Source: Paenirhodobacter populi (GTDB lineage Bacteria > Pseudomonadota > Alphaproteobacteria > Rhodobacterales > Rhodobacteraceae). From it: a stretch of DNA of 64,000 nt. The DNA lies in contig NZ_SAUZ01000013.1 of NCBI RefSeq assembly GCF_004022215.1, positions 1 through 64,000 of the forward strand. The letters run 5' to 3'. This document shows, piece by piece, positions 1 through 8,108 of the stretch (the stretch's first letter is position 1; every line of letters starts with the position of its first letter). The position numbers and the translations under genes are program-made. The notes beneath the pieces were generated by a model. It searched no databases, was not told where the DNA came from, and was given only the letters and a program-made list of their open reading frames with translations.

Positions 1-158
1 GCGGAGATCGACCGCACGAAACCGAGGCCAGACAGATCAAGCTCATCGACGAACAGGTCAACGACGCGAACAAGATCATCCTCACCGATCCAGTCTTCCA
101 GCCGCTCGGGGAAAAGCACCGTCTGGCCGCGCTGAACGCCCTCGATGAAACCGGCCAT
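1..158 (-). mobile_element. IS1182-type transposase, N-terminal part (cut by window edge)
   Basis: Reading leftward from an ATG at 158, the frame stays open to position 1 and encodes 52 residues that begin MAGFIEGVQRGQTVLFPERL and continue through EDWIGEDDLVRVVDLFVDEL. This is the usual opening of IS1182-family DDE transposases common in alphaproteobacteria. The rest of the gene lies outside the window, so intactness cannot be judged. Just upstream, the complement of 196-210 reads GTGTGTCAAAACCCG and may belong to the element's terminal repeat, but the opposite end is not visible. The element bounds a lower-GC accessory island. Family recognition is from memory of the N-terminal motif. Confidence 0.8.
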
Positions 159-364
159 GCTGATCTCCCGCTACCGAGAAAGCATAGCGTGCCAACGGGT
201 TTTGACACACCCTCGGCCCATAACTGCCGTTCATGCGATCCGACAGGTAAGGCACTTGCAAGCGCATAGTCGCAGGATACCTCAGCGAATGCTGCGTTGA
301 GAGATGACCTCAGCCTGCGTCGGATAGTTACGAAAATATGTTGCGTAAAACATAAAATTGCTCG

Positions 365-2120
365 TCAGATATCCTCTTCAAAATCATCAAGATCAGGATC
401 AAAAATATCAAGCCTGCTTTCCCACGGATCGCTATCCTCTCCGTAGTCTTCGCCAAGCGTTTGGAACTTGCGACAGTTCTCGGAACATTGGACTCGAATA
501 AGATGTTGCCATTGAGTGTGGCAGATCGACGCCCATTTAGCGCAGCCTCTAACAAACTGTTTATCTTAGGGAGATCTACCGCAAGGTTGCTTGCTGACGC
601 ATCGAAGAATGAGACCCTCTGATCTCGAAGCGCACTGAAATATGGGTCAGTGGCGACGGCAGCTTCCGCTCCAAGAATTTTCCAAGACTTCCGTGTACCT
701 GCTTCATATATGAGCATCCAATGTTCACCTTGGAGGTCTTCGGATGTAATATTCCCGATCCACTCCGAAATATTGCCGCGTCCAGACAGCAACGATCGAC
801 TGCGCATCATAAGGAATAAACAGCCACAAACACTGTTTTCAACGCGTGCCGCTAGTTCCGTTGCCCTCTCACCCAACTTAATTGATAGTGATCGACAGAA
901 CCAAAGGGTCCACGCGACTTCGTAATGATGATTTTATGGCGCATGCTCTTCGATCATGGCTTCGGAAAATTCCTTAACTCTCGCGCCGATTGGGTAGCCA
1001 GCCGCAGCATAGGTGCAAATAATCTTTACAACTGAGTCTAGGCAGTTCGAGTTCTCTCGAGCGATTCGAAGAAGGAACGGTTCATAAATGTCCCAGTTCG
1101 CTTTCTCAATCAAAACCCTAGAGGGCTTTCGAATAGAAAATGAAGAAATGCTTTCATCTGGCCACGATTTCGCAAGTCTTATCGACTCACTGAAAAACCG
1201 CATCAGGTCACGGCGTTGGTTGTGCGATCGCGCCCGAATTCGAAGCTGTGTGATGTCGCCGGGCCATCGCTCTTCGTTGAACTCTAGAGCATTGATAATT
1301 CGTGTCTTAGACGCATTTAGTTGTAAGTCGAAGGCAAGTATTGCGTCTCGTAACGCAGCGAGAAATGCCTCTGCATCTACATGAGAAGAAAAACAGAGAA
1401 AGAAGTCATCCATGTAATGGTAGTCGGCCGTTAGCTTAGCAAAGTTCGATTGCCCAACCTGCTGTTCAACCGCACAGAGAATGAATTCAGAGATAATGCG
1501 AGATGTATCAGGACCGACCGGAATACCTATCGTTTGCCCATCCTGACACGATCGCATTAGCGCATCAATAAAGTTTCCAAACACGGCGGGATCGATGGTA
1601 CTTCGGTTCCTCTTCGCCGCTCTCTTGCCATGTAAAGCCTAGGGAATCGAATGCATATAAATCGCATGATAAAAGCTTAAAACGTCAGTCTGTAGAATAG
1701 CTCGTGCGGTCGCGTAAGCTTGGATACGCTTTTCTGATAGCACCGACAGCTTCTCCAGCTGCACAGGCCTCCCTCCGTCAGCTGTAATCGCAGCCGGAGT
1801 TAAGCTGATACTAGAACTCGCAAAAATGGTTTCGAACTCGCCCTGATGTTCTGCGAGCACCTTCGTTAGTAAAAACTGATTAACCGGGTTTGGAATGGCA
1901 AGCATGCGACGTGAATGTCCTTTGCGTGCCATATCAAATCTCGCGTAACGGCTTACTGGTAGGTAATTTCTTTTTTGCTGCTGGCTTAAGCCAGCCTCAT
2001 GCGCCTTCCAGCGTGCTTCCACCCCAGCTATTTTATCCGTAAAAGAACAGTGCTGAAAGGGGGAGGAAATTCCTTTGGGAGGTACCCCTTAGTGATCAGG
2101 TGTCTTCTTAACCTTCTTGG
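365..2120 (-). pseudogene. Reverse transcriptase pseudogene (two nonsense codons, two frameshifts)
   Basis: The pieces joined here are one degraded reverse transcriptase of about 580 residues. An N-terminal piece (ITKGYLPKEFPPPFST) is in one frame. A likely 1-nt loss near 2046-2055 shifts to the frame with SRRMLAIPNPVNQFLL and the motif A region TDVLSFYHAIYMHSIP. A TAG at 1639-1641 then stands where relatives have Trp, and the frame continues ALHGKRAAKRNRS. The catalytic YMDD is encoded by 1405-1416. A TAA at 934-936 interrupts HAP/NHHYEVAWTLWFC, again in frame. A second shift near 534-538 is needed to read WASICHTQWQHLIRVQC and the acidic tail GEDYGEDSDPWESRLDIFD, ending at a TGA at 365-367. 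No good start codon remains. The protein resembles chromosomal, non-intron RTs of the defence-associated (DRT/UG) type, but I cannot assign a subgroup. The DNA is AT-richer than the flanks. Confidence 0.85.
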
Positions 2121-2149
2121 CTAACGAATGACATGATAGTTTCGATGGG

Positions 2150-2499
2150 TCTGCGCCCCATGTTGCGATATCCGAGATGGGGTCGTTCACTTCTACCAAC
2201 CATGACACGCTGTCCCAAGGCAGAGCCTGCGTCGGTGCCCCGTCATGGTTGCCGACCACCAGATGCCGCCGCGCGCCGGGAAGCTGACCGAAGATCGTCC
2301 TCAACCAACTCTCTTCTTTGGCCTTCGGCCCGAAGGCGAAGTCGCCGATGAACCAAAGGTCATCTTCCGCCCCGACCTTCTCCCAGAGACGTTCGATCAT
2401 CACCGAATTCATGTGGTTCGTGTCGCGGGACGGTCTGCGGGCGTTGGCGATGACACTCTCATGCCCGAAGTGAGGATCGGCGGTCTACCAGTACGTCAT
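2150..2499 (-). pseudogene. Truncated calcineurin-like metallophosphoesterase
   Basis: From an ATG at 2499 the frame reads MTYW, a TAG at 2485-2487, then TADPHFGHESVI. This is the standard opening of small calcineurin-like phosphoesterases with a stop in place of an aromatic residue at codon 5. The remaining frame keeps three metal-binding blocks: DPH, GDFAFG and GNHD. The C-terminal His motifs (GHxH) are absent: similarity fades after the VEV at about 2170 and the frame runs into unrelated sequence next to the reverse transcriptase remnant. A shorter product from the ATG at 2412 would lack the first metal-binding block. I therefore call it a dead fragment with a nonsense codon and a 3' truncation at a recombination junction. 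Confidence 0.72.
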
Positions 2500-2700
2500 G
2501 GCTGTCTTCGCTTAGGGAGTCTCCTGACCGAGACCCGCTATGCCATATCCCGGCGGTCGGAAACAGATGCGCACCAGATCAGATCCCGAGCCCTGCGCGC
2601 GCGCCATTTTCGCCCGAACCGCAGGTATTTCCGATCGGGGCAGCATGATGGTTCAGCTTTCAGTTGGGTCTCGGGCACAATAAAATTAATGAATTGCGAT

Positions 2701-2722
2701 GCTATCGGATGTGCTATCGGAT
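2701..2722. repeat. Direct repeat GCTATCGGAT x2
   Basis: GCTATCGGAT occurs at 2701-2710 and again at 2713-2722, a 12-bp step, so both copies sit on nearly the same helix face. It lies about 240 bp upstream of the regulator gene of the Tn7-like module. It could be a pair of protein-binding sites, either for TnsB near a transposon end or for the regulator. No function is shown by the sequence alone. Confidence 0.5.
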
Positions 2723-2804
2723 TTGATATCATTCATGCTCGCGTACTGGATATGGTGTTTGCAAGCATAAGCCAGAATGATCCCGGCCTCCGCCTGCATT
2801 CAAG

Positions 2805-2830
2805 TGTAAACAATAAATCGTTTGTTTACA
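2805..2830. promoter_or_regulatory. Inverted repeat, candidate operator
   Basis: TGTAAACAA (2805-2813) and TTGTTTACA (2822-2830) are perfect inverted 9-mers separated by 8 bp, giving a dyad of 26 bp in an AT-rich context. It lies 130 bp upstream of the GTG start of the Ner-like regulator. A likely role is operator for that regulator or a transposase-binding site. The choice between these is inference. Confidence 0.5.
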
Positions 2831-2959
2831 TGTGCGTGCGAATTGACCCCGATTTTCAGGGAGTATCTCCCGCAAAAATCCCAATATCCCAAAAGCCATA
2901 TATTGATTTGATCGCGAATCGGTGCCAATCGCTGAAAGCGAATCACCTGGAGGGATGCT

Positions 2960-3193
2960 GTGCTGACCCTGACCAATGGACACGAATGGCTGAAAGCACG
3001 TCTGCACGAGCGTGGATCGTCCTTTGCCAGGATTGCCCGGGAACTTGGCGTTACTCCTTCCGCGGTGACCCACGCAGCAAAAGGGCGACATAAATCCAGA
3101 AAGATCACCGTCGCCATCGCCGCCCATGCGGGGATCGACCCTGAGGAAATCCAGAAGCACGAAGGAGGTGAAGACCAGTCCCAAAATCCGTGA
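2960..3193 (+). CDS. Ner/Nlp-like small HTH regulator
   Basis: A 77-residue protein starting with GTG at 2960, preceded by GGAGGG at 2950-2954 with good spacing. Residues about 20-50 (SFARIARELGVTPSAVTHAA, then KGRHKSRK) form a helix-turn-helix of the Ner/Nlp winged type, the class used by Mu-like phages and some Tn7-like elements as a regulator of transposition genes. It is read in the same direction as the TnsA-TniQ genes and ends 166 bp before tnsA. The gap holds two strong hairpins. The most natural role is a repressor of the transposition operon acting at the dyad at 2805-2830, but that is inference. The residues after about 65 look like a short unstructured tail. Confidence 0.75.
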   Translation: MLTLTNGHEWLKARLHERGSSFARIARELGVTPSAVTHAAKGRHKSRKITVAIAAHAGIDPEEIQKHEGGEDQSQNP

Positions 3194-3206
3194 GGGAAAA
3201 CGAAAA

Positions 3207-3232
3207 GGCTCAGGAACTGCAATTCCTGAGCC
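3207..3232 (+). terminator. Perfect 10-bp hairpin after the regulator gene
   Basis: GGCTCAGGAA (3207-3216) pairs perfectly with TTCCTGAGCC (3223-3232) around a 6-nt loop, 13 bp after the regulator's stop codon. No T-run follows on the + strand, but an A-run precedes it, so it resembles a terminator for the minus strand as much as for the plus. It could attenuate transcription between the regulator and tnsA. Confidence 0.45.
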
Positions 3233-3308
3233 CTTCGAGGAAGATCAACGATCCACCCCTTTTCTTAGGTCATTGATCCATTTTCCCCAAGCGCAAGTCA
3301 AGAGCAAA

Positions 3309-3330
3309 CGCAGGCGAATGCTCGCCTGCG
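3309..3330 (+). repeat. 9-bp hairpin upstream of tnsA
   Basis: CGCAGGCGA (3309-3317) is the exact inverse of TCGCCTGCG (3322-3330), with loop ATGC. It ends 30 bp before the tnsA start and 19 bp before its ribosome-binding site. It is the second strong hairpin in the short regulator-tnsA gap and could influence translation or termination there. Confidence 0.4.
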
Positions 3331-3359
3331 AACAGCATTGAACATCTTGGAGAAGCAGA

Positions 3360-4055
3360 ATGACACGCATTCAAGGCGCGGAGGTTTCCTCCGGCGTCAC
3401 CCTTCCTCTCATGTCCCGCGCCACACGCCGGGTTCCGATGCGCTCCCGGTTCAGTTGCCGGGGCTGGACAGTCATCACCAGAAGGCAGGACGGCCACCGC
3501 TTCCGCGTCCAGTTCGAGAGCCTTCTGGAACTTCTGACGATTCAGATGGCAGCCACGTTGCAGAGTTTTATCGATCTGATCGAACAGCCGTTCGAGGTGC
3601 CTTTCGTCGATGCGATGGGCAAACCCGGCACCCATCATATCGACCTTCTGGTCGTGCTCGATGATGGCCGGAAACTGGCCATCGCTGTTAAGCCCGCCGC
3701 AAAAGTAACTCCGAAATTCCGAGAGGTGCTGGCGGCTGTGAAACGATATCTGCCGTCTGATCTCGCGGACGACCTGATCCTTGTCACCGATCAGGACTTC
3801 ACGCGCGCTCAGGCCCAGAATGCCCTGCGCTACATCGAGTTCAGCAAACGCCCCGATGTCGAGGCCGATGATGCTGTCACGCGCGCAATCACCTCGACCC
3901 ATGGCATCGTGAGAATGCGCGACTTTGCCATGCTGACCGGGTTGGCAGGACGCGGCTATCGCGCCGCATTCCGTGCGGCGTTTCGCGGACAGTTGGAGGT
4001 GCTGACCGACGGCCTGATCAACCAGCATACGCTTGTGAAAGCGAGGGCGGCATGA
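3360..4055 (+). CDS. tnsA: TnsA-like transposon endonuclease subunit
   Basis: A 231-residue protein of the TnsA N-terminal nuclease type. TnsA cuts the 5' ends of a Tn7-like element so that it moves by cut-and-paste. The start at 3360 follows GGAG at 3349-3352. The PD-(D/E)xK-like core can be traced as E53 (VQFESLLEL), D95 (HHIDLLVVL) and K111 (AIAVKP). The usual Gln/Glu two residues before the Lys is Ala109 here, a substitution that may be shared by this branch. Residues about 115-225 form a C-terminal region that would contact TnsC in the Tn7 model. The stop overlaps the tnsB start as ATGA. Identification rests on the catalytic pattern together with position directly ahead of TnsB, TnsC and TniQ. 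Confidence 0.85.
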   Translation: MTRIQGAEVSSGVTLPLMSRATRRVPMRSRFSCRGWTVITRRQDGHRFRVQFESLLELLTIQMAATLQSFIDLIEQPFEVPFVDAMGKPGTHHIDLLVVLDDGRKLAIAVKPAAKVTPKFREVLAAVKRYLPSDLADDLILVTDQDFTRAQAQNALRYIEFSKRPDVEADDAVTRAITSTHGIVRMRDFAMLTGLAGRGYRAAFRAAFRGQLEVLTDGLINQHTLVKARAA

Positions 4056-6223
4056 CCTTCCACTCCGTCCCGACGTCACGCCCGATCATACGGTCCTTGC
4101 GGCCAAGCTCGACTATAAAAATCGGGGAAATCGCCTATTCGCCAGAGGGGGCCGATTATCACGGCACCATGCTGCGGCGGCTCGACCAGCCAGAGGTCGT
4201 CGAACACTTCACTTGGGAAGATGTCGCGGCCCTGCGCGCCGAGGGTCGCTGGCGTTACACCCCGGCCCCGGCGGTTCGCGCCGGGGCGACCATGCTTCCC
4301 TTGGACCTGACACATTTAGCCCCGAAGGAACGGGCAAAGGTCACGTTCATGGCGCGAGTGCTGCATGGCTTGCATGATCTTGAAGCGAAGGGAGAGCTGA
4401 AGTTCACTGACCAGGGGCTGGAAGAGGCATTGGGCAAGATACTGCCACGCCTCGCCGAGGCCTACGTCAACCAGCAAATCCCCGGCCGCCAGCCCCGGTT
4501 CGGCGATCAGGTCCAGCTTCCTCAGGCACCATCCACACGGTCCATCCGGCGGGTCTACCGCAAATTCGTCCGCGCCAACTTCGATCTTCGCGTTCTTGTT
4601 CGCAAAACACAGTTTGGCAAAGCCCGCAGCCATTTTGAGCCCGAGGTTGAGGAACTGCTGGGGCAGAGCGTCAGGGAATTTGGCAAGGAGGGGGGAAGCG
4701 ACGCCAGAACCGTGGCCAACAACACACAGCAAATGATTCTACGCGTGAGCCAGACCCGACTCGACAATGGTCAGTCCGCCCTCACCATTCCCAGTCTCCG
4801 AACCATCGAGCGGCGCATCGCAAGGCTCGATCGGTTCGAAATGACCGCCCTTCGCGAAGGTATCGACGCGGCACGGAAAAAATTCGCCACAAGCGGCCTC
4901 GGAATTCAGCAGATGGCGCAGTTCCCCGGTGAGCGCATCGAAATCGATGAGTGGTGGGTGGACCTCTGGACCTATTTCGCGCGTCTGGGAGTGATGCGGG
5001 CGCTGCCACCAGAGCTTCGCGAGAAAATTCCCCAAGGCCGCCGCTATCTCTACGCGATCATCGACTGCGCCACCCGTTGCATCCTGGCGCTTCTTGTGGC
5101 GGAACGGCCAAGTGCCGAGGCCGCGATGCGCGCGCTCCGCATGGCATCGGTTGACAAGACCGACTATGCCCGTGCCATCGGTGCCAAAAGCCCCTGGTCC
5201 TTTTGCGCCGGTTTCTCGACCGTCTGCGCGGATACCGGTTCAGCCTTCAATTCGGATGCGTTCATGGCGGCCGTGAACAGCATCGGAGCGACCATGCTAT
5301 TTCCGCCGGTCGCGATTCCTGAGCTTCGGGCACATGAAGAGCGCTCTTTTGGGAACCTCAGCAATAACATGACACCATACCTGTCTGGTCGGACGTTTCC
5401 CAACCCGGTTGCCCGAGGCGACTACCCAACCGAGGCGCGGTCGGCTCTGGATGACGAAGATCTGACGCGGGTTCTGTCGCTATACGTCATCGACCACTAC
5501 CATAACCGTCCCCATCGTGGCCTCAACGGGCAGTCACCAGCCAATCGCTGGCGCGAATTGGAAGATCAGTTTGCCGTAAGTGAACCTGCCGATATCCACA
5601 CTCTGCGTGCGGCCTTGGGCGTGGAGTTCATCCGTAGGCCCTCGAAAAAGGGGATCGAGCTTTTTTCCCAACATTACACCTGCGAGGCCTTACGCCAACT
5701 TTGGGTCAAGGGCAGGTGCAGCCCTCTCCGCGTCAAGGCGGATCCGGCCGATATCGGTGCCATCTCCGTCGAGCTCAACGGCCGGTGGGAAACGGCGGAA
5801 GCTGTTTCGGCGACTCCGCTGTTCGGGGTTTCCCTCGCCGAGTGGACCGAGAAATTCAGGACTATCAAACAGCGCTACGCGCATGAGGCAGAGCTGACGG
5901 AGTCGATCAGAGCCCGGGCGATCGAGGAAATCTGTGCAATAGACAAGGCTGCCCGCATCCGCGCGAATGTTCTGCCGGGCGAGCCATCCCATCAGCAAAT
6001 CAGAGCCGTACAAGCCAACCTCTTCAATGGCACCAGCTTTCGGAGCGGGCCGGCAATCCTCACGACCCCGGCCAAGGCCTTTATTGGCCAGCGGATAGAA
6101 CTCCCACCGGATGACAGCGATCCTGGGACAAAACCCGAAAAAGATACGGCGCCGATCCCTGAGACGTCCCCCTCATCCTCTCCCGAAGTCGATGCAAGTG
6201 AATGGGGGTTCGATGATGAGTAA
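4052..6223 (+). CDS. tnsB: TnsB/TniA-like DDE transposase
   Basis: A 723-residue Mu/TnsB-type transposase that would bind the transposon ends and carry out 3' cleavage and strand transfer. An N-terminal winged-helix region (to about 270) precedes an integrase core with D299 (ERIEIDEWWVDLW), D394 (TVCADTGSAF) and E430 (AHEERSFG). The D-E spacing of 35 residues is the classic retroviral-integrase value. The segment HYHNRPHRGLNGQSPANRW (about 480-500) is a family hallmark after the core, followed by a Mu-type beta-barrel. The acidic C-terminal tail (about 680-723) fits a TnsC-contacting segment. It starts at the ATGA overlap with tnsA and overlaps tnsC by 11 bp. The frame is intact with all catalytic residues, so the transposase may still be active. 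Confidence 0.93.
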   Translation: MTFHSVPTSRPIIRSLRPSSTIKIGEIAYSPEGADYHGTMLRRLDQPEVVEHFTWEDVAALRAEGRWRYTPAPAVRAGATMLPLDLTHLAPKERAKVTFMARVLHGLHDLEAKGELKFTDQGLEEALGKILPRLAEAYVNQQIPGRQPRFGDQVQLPQAPSTRSIRRVYRKFVRANFDLRVLVRKTQFGKARSHFEPEVEELLGQSVREFGKEGGSDARTVANNTQQMILRVSQTRLDNGQSALTIPSLRTIERRIARLDRFEMTALREGIDAARKKFATSGLGIQQMAQFPGERIEIDEWWVDLWTYFARLGVMRALPPELREKIPQGRRYLYAIIDCATRCILALLVAERPSAEAAMRALRMASVDKTDYARAIGAKSPWSFCAGFSTVCADTGSAFNSDAFMAAVNSIGATMLFPPVAIPELRAHEERSFGNLSNNMTPYLSGRTFPNPVARGDYPTEARSALDDEDLTRVLSLYVIDHYHNRPHRGLNGQSPANRWRELEDQFAVSEPADIHTLRAALGVEFIRRPSKKGIELFSQHYTCEALRQLWVKGRCSPLRVKADPADIGAISVELNGRWETAEAVSATPLFGVSLAEWTEKFRTIKQRYAHEAELTESIRARAIEEICAIDKAARIRANVLPGEPSHQQIRAVQANLFNGTSFRSGPAILTTPAKAFIGQRIELPPDDSDPGTKPEKDTAPIPETSPSSSPEVDASEWGFDDE

Positions 6224-7232
6224 CACGGTTCCTGCTGCCGCCCGCCCAGACGTTCAGGACATCGACCTCGCCTTGGCTCGGCTTCGTGCACGTTTCTTTG
6301 CGCACCGCCACTACCGAGACTTGCAGGAGAGCTTCACGACATTACTGAATCGGCGTCGCGCCGATCTGAAGCTCGGAAGCCAGAACGAAGCGCGCGGAAT
6401 CGCCATTATCGGAGATTCCGGGTCCGGGAAGACAATGGCCGTAAGGCGGTTGCTTGCAACCTACCCGGACCTGCAAACCGTGCGGCCGGGGATCCAGAGG
6501 GCAGATGCGGTAAGCCTCAGCCTCCCGTCTCCCGCCAGCGTCAAGTTCGTGGGTCTCGCTTGCCTGAATGTGCTTGGTTATCCGCTGCGACGAGACCGAA
6601 CCACGGCCATCATCTGGGCTCTGGTCCACAGCAATCTGCGGCTGCGACAGACGCTGGTGCTGCATTTCGACGAGGCCCAGGACTTCTACATCAACCAGAA
6701 TGCGCGAGAGATGCAGTCGATGATCAACACGCTCAAGGCGCTGATGCAGAATCCCGACTGGCCGGTGAGCATTGTCCTCAGCGGGATGCCCCAACTTCGC
6801 AATCTGATTAACATGGACCCGCAACTGGCCCGGCGCTTCACGCCTGTCCAGTTCACCAAGTTCGACCCTGCACTGGACATCACCCCGATCGTGAAGATGG
6901 TTACCGGCTACGCGGAGGCTGCCGGTCTGGAGGTTGGGCCGAATCTGAAAGACAAGTCATTCGTCAGGCGTTTGATCTATGCTGGGGACGGAGAGTTCGG
7001 GTTGACGGTCGAACTGCTTCGCTTCGCCGTCGAAAGCGCCCTGCGTACCGGAAGATCAGCCATTGACCTCTCCTGCTTTGTTCAGGGCTTTGCCCTACGC
7101 TCCGGTTGCGCGCCAGATTTCAACCCATTCCTGCGAGAGGATTCTACAACCATCAACCCCCGCCTGCTTCTGTTGGGCCGTACAACGGAAGAGGACCATC
7201 CGGCCCCCATATCAAAGGGACGCCGGAAATGA
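6213..7232 (+). CDS. tnsC: TnsC/TniB-like AAA+ transposition regulator
   Basis: A 339-residue AAA+ ATPase that in Tn7-like systems forms filaments on target DNA and connects the target selector (TniQ) to the transposase. I take the ATG at 6213 (MMSNTVPAAARPD), inside the end of tnsB, because the longer upstream frame lies wholly within tnsB. Walker A is GDSGSGKT at 67-74. Walker B is TLVLHFDEAQ with D153 and E154. The sensor-like segment VSIVLSGMPQL follows, and the arginine-rich QLARRF region is the likely Arg finger. The stop overlaps the tniQ start as ATGA, so the four transposition genes are translationally coupled. The protein is close in size to TniB/TnsC of compact Tn7-like elements. 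Confidence 0.9.
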   Translation: MMSNTVPAAARPDVQDIDLALARLRARFFAHRHYRDLQESFTTLLNRRRADLKLGSQNEARGIAIIGDSGSGKTMAVRRLLATYPDLQTVRPGIQRADAVSLSLPSPASVKFVGLACLNVLGYPLRRDRTTAIIWALVHSNLRLRQTLVLHFDEAQDFYINQNAREMQSMINTLKALMQNPDWPVSIVLSGMPQLRNLINMDPQLARRFTPVQFTKFDPALDITPIVKMVTGYAEAAGLEVGPNLKDKSFVRRLIYAGDGEFGLTVELLRFAVESALRTGRSAIDLSCFVQGFALRSGCAPDFNPFLREDSTTINPRLLLLGRTTEEDHPAPISKGRRK

Positions 7233-8017
7233 GCAGTTTTGCGTTTGGCATGTCGCCGAAACCGTTCGAGTCTGCAATCAGCCTCGCATTGCGTATCACC
7301 ATGAGGCTTTGCATTCCCAGCATCGCCGACTGCTTGCTCGATTTGGGGATCAATTGGCCTCTTTTCCGCCGTGGTCAGCCAGCAGCGATCCAACATTTCG
7401 CAGACATTATCGATACAGACAGCACCGTTCTGCTGCGCGATTCTTGTGCTCCGCGGTCGGAAGGTCAGTTCAGCTTTCGAGGTCACCTTCTTGACCGGCC
7501 GATGGTGAATCGGCGCGAAATACGATTGTGCCCACATTGCATTCTGGAAGACGATGATCGCGAGGGCGCTCTCGGACGATATGGTCGATCCTACTGGCAG
7601 TTGACCCAGTTTCGGACCTGTCCACGCCACGGAACACCGATCATGTCGCTGCCCGCGCCGCGCCACGCCTTGGACTTCGCGCCGGTCGTCGAACGGAGTT
7701 TGGAGAGCATCCGACAAAATGCAGGTGCCGCCACCGTTCGACAACACGGTTTTGAATCTTGGCTGCTGCATCGTCTGGCGGGCCAGAGAACGGACTACTG
7801 GTTTGACGATCTGGAAATCAGCGTGGTCGCGCAGTTCTGTGAAAAAGTCGGGATTGCGCTATGCTTCGGTGGCGCGACAGCACCTCGGCAGCTTGAAGAC
7901 GGGCAGCTCGCCATCGCAACCGGGGCAGCTTTCCAGCACCTTGCGGCCACGACCACTGGCGTTGAACCTCTCCTGCGGGAAATCTGGACGAACACCTGCT
8001 CCACACGCCCGGCGTGA
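7229..8017 (+). CDS. tniQ: TniQ-family target selector, probably C-terminally truncated
   Basis: A 262-residue TniQ protein. In Tn7-like elements TniQ/TnsD binds the insertion site, or a CRISPR complex, and recruits TnsC. The TniQ zinc finger is present as C101-x2-C104 (LCPHC) and C131-x2-H134 (CPRHG), with the usual YW..L..F..CPRHG spacing. Most TniQ proteins are longer. This one loses family resemblance after LLREI at about 7985 and ends in TNTCSTRPA at 8017, where the ordinary chromosome resumes with nfeR. I infer that the 3' part was lost at the island edge. If so, the element may have lost target selection even though tnsABC are intact. No CRISPR repeats or cas genes accompany it. Confidence 0.8.
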   Translation: MSSFAFGMSPKPFESAISLALRITMRLCIPSIADCLLDLGINWPLFRRGQPAAIQHFADIIDTDSTVLLRDSCAPRSEGQFSFRGHLLDRPMVNRREIRLCPHCILEDDDREGALGRYGRSYWQLTQFRTCPRHGTPIMSLPAPRHALDFAPVVERSLESIRQNAGAATVRQHGFESWLLHRLAGQRTDYWFDDLEISVVAQFCEKVGIALCFGGATAPRQLEDGQLAIATGAAFQHLAATTTGVEPLLREIWTNTCSTRPA

Positions 8018-8063
8018 GTGATCTCTGCCCGGTTCAGCGCAAGGCGGCGGTGATAAATATTTT

Positions 8064-8090
8064 CCGATATATCTTTAATTCCGATATATC
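8064..8090 (+). promoter_or_regulatory. Candidate NfeR operator (direct repeats)
   Basis: CCGATATATC occurs at 8064-8073 and again at 8081-8090, 17 bp apart. The second copy is inside the perfect palindrome CGATATATCG (8082-8091). The pair ends about 18 bp before the start of the PadR-type gene at 8109. Auto-repressing PadR regulators usually bind such short palindromic repeats at their own promoter, so this is a good operator candidate. Confidence 0.5.
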
Positions 8091-8108
8091 GTGATTTAGA
8101 TTGGCCGC

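Larger units (their letters stand above)
2500..2959. other. Non-coding stretch ahead of the Tn7-like module
   Basis: No convincing gene is seen in these 460 bases; frames open here lack recognisable protein features. The stretch should contain one end of the transposon and the promoter of the small regulator at 2960. Two structures stand out: a pair of direct repeats at 2701-2722 and an inverted repeat at 2805-2830. I could not define the terminal TGT/ACA of the element or a convincing set of TnsB-binding repeats by eye. Confidence 0.5.

Noticed and set aside
2245-3093. A 282-codon open frame over the metallophosphoesterase fragment and the Ner-like gene
   Set aside because: No domain or sensible start. 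It overlaps genuine coding remnants on the other strand and the HTH gene in another frame.
1-8017. A possible CRISPR array or Cas genes linked to the Tn7-like module
   Set aside because: No regularly spaced repeats and no Cas motifs are present. The only tandem array in the window is the octamer repeat at 27056, which has no spacers.
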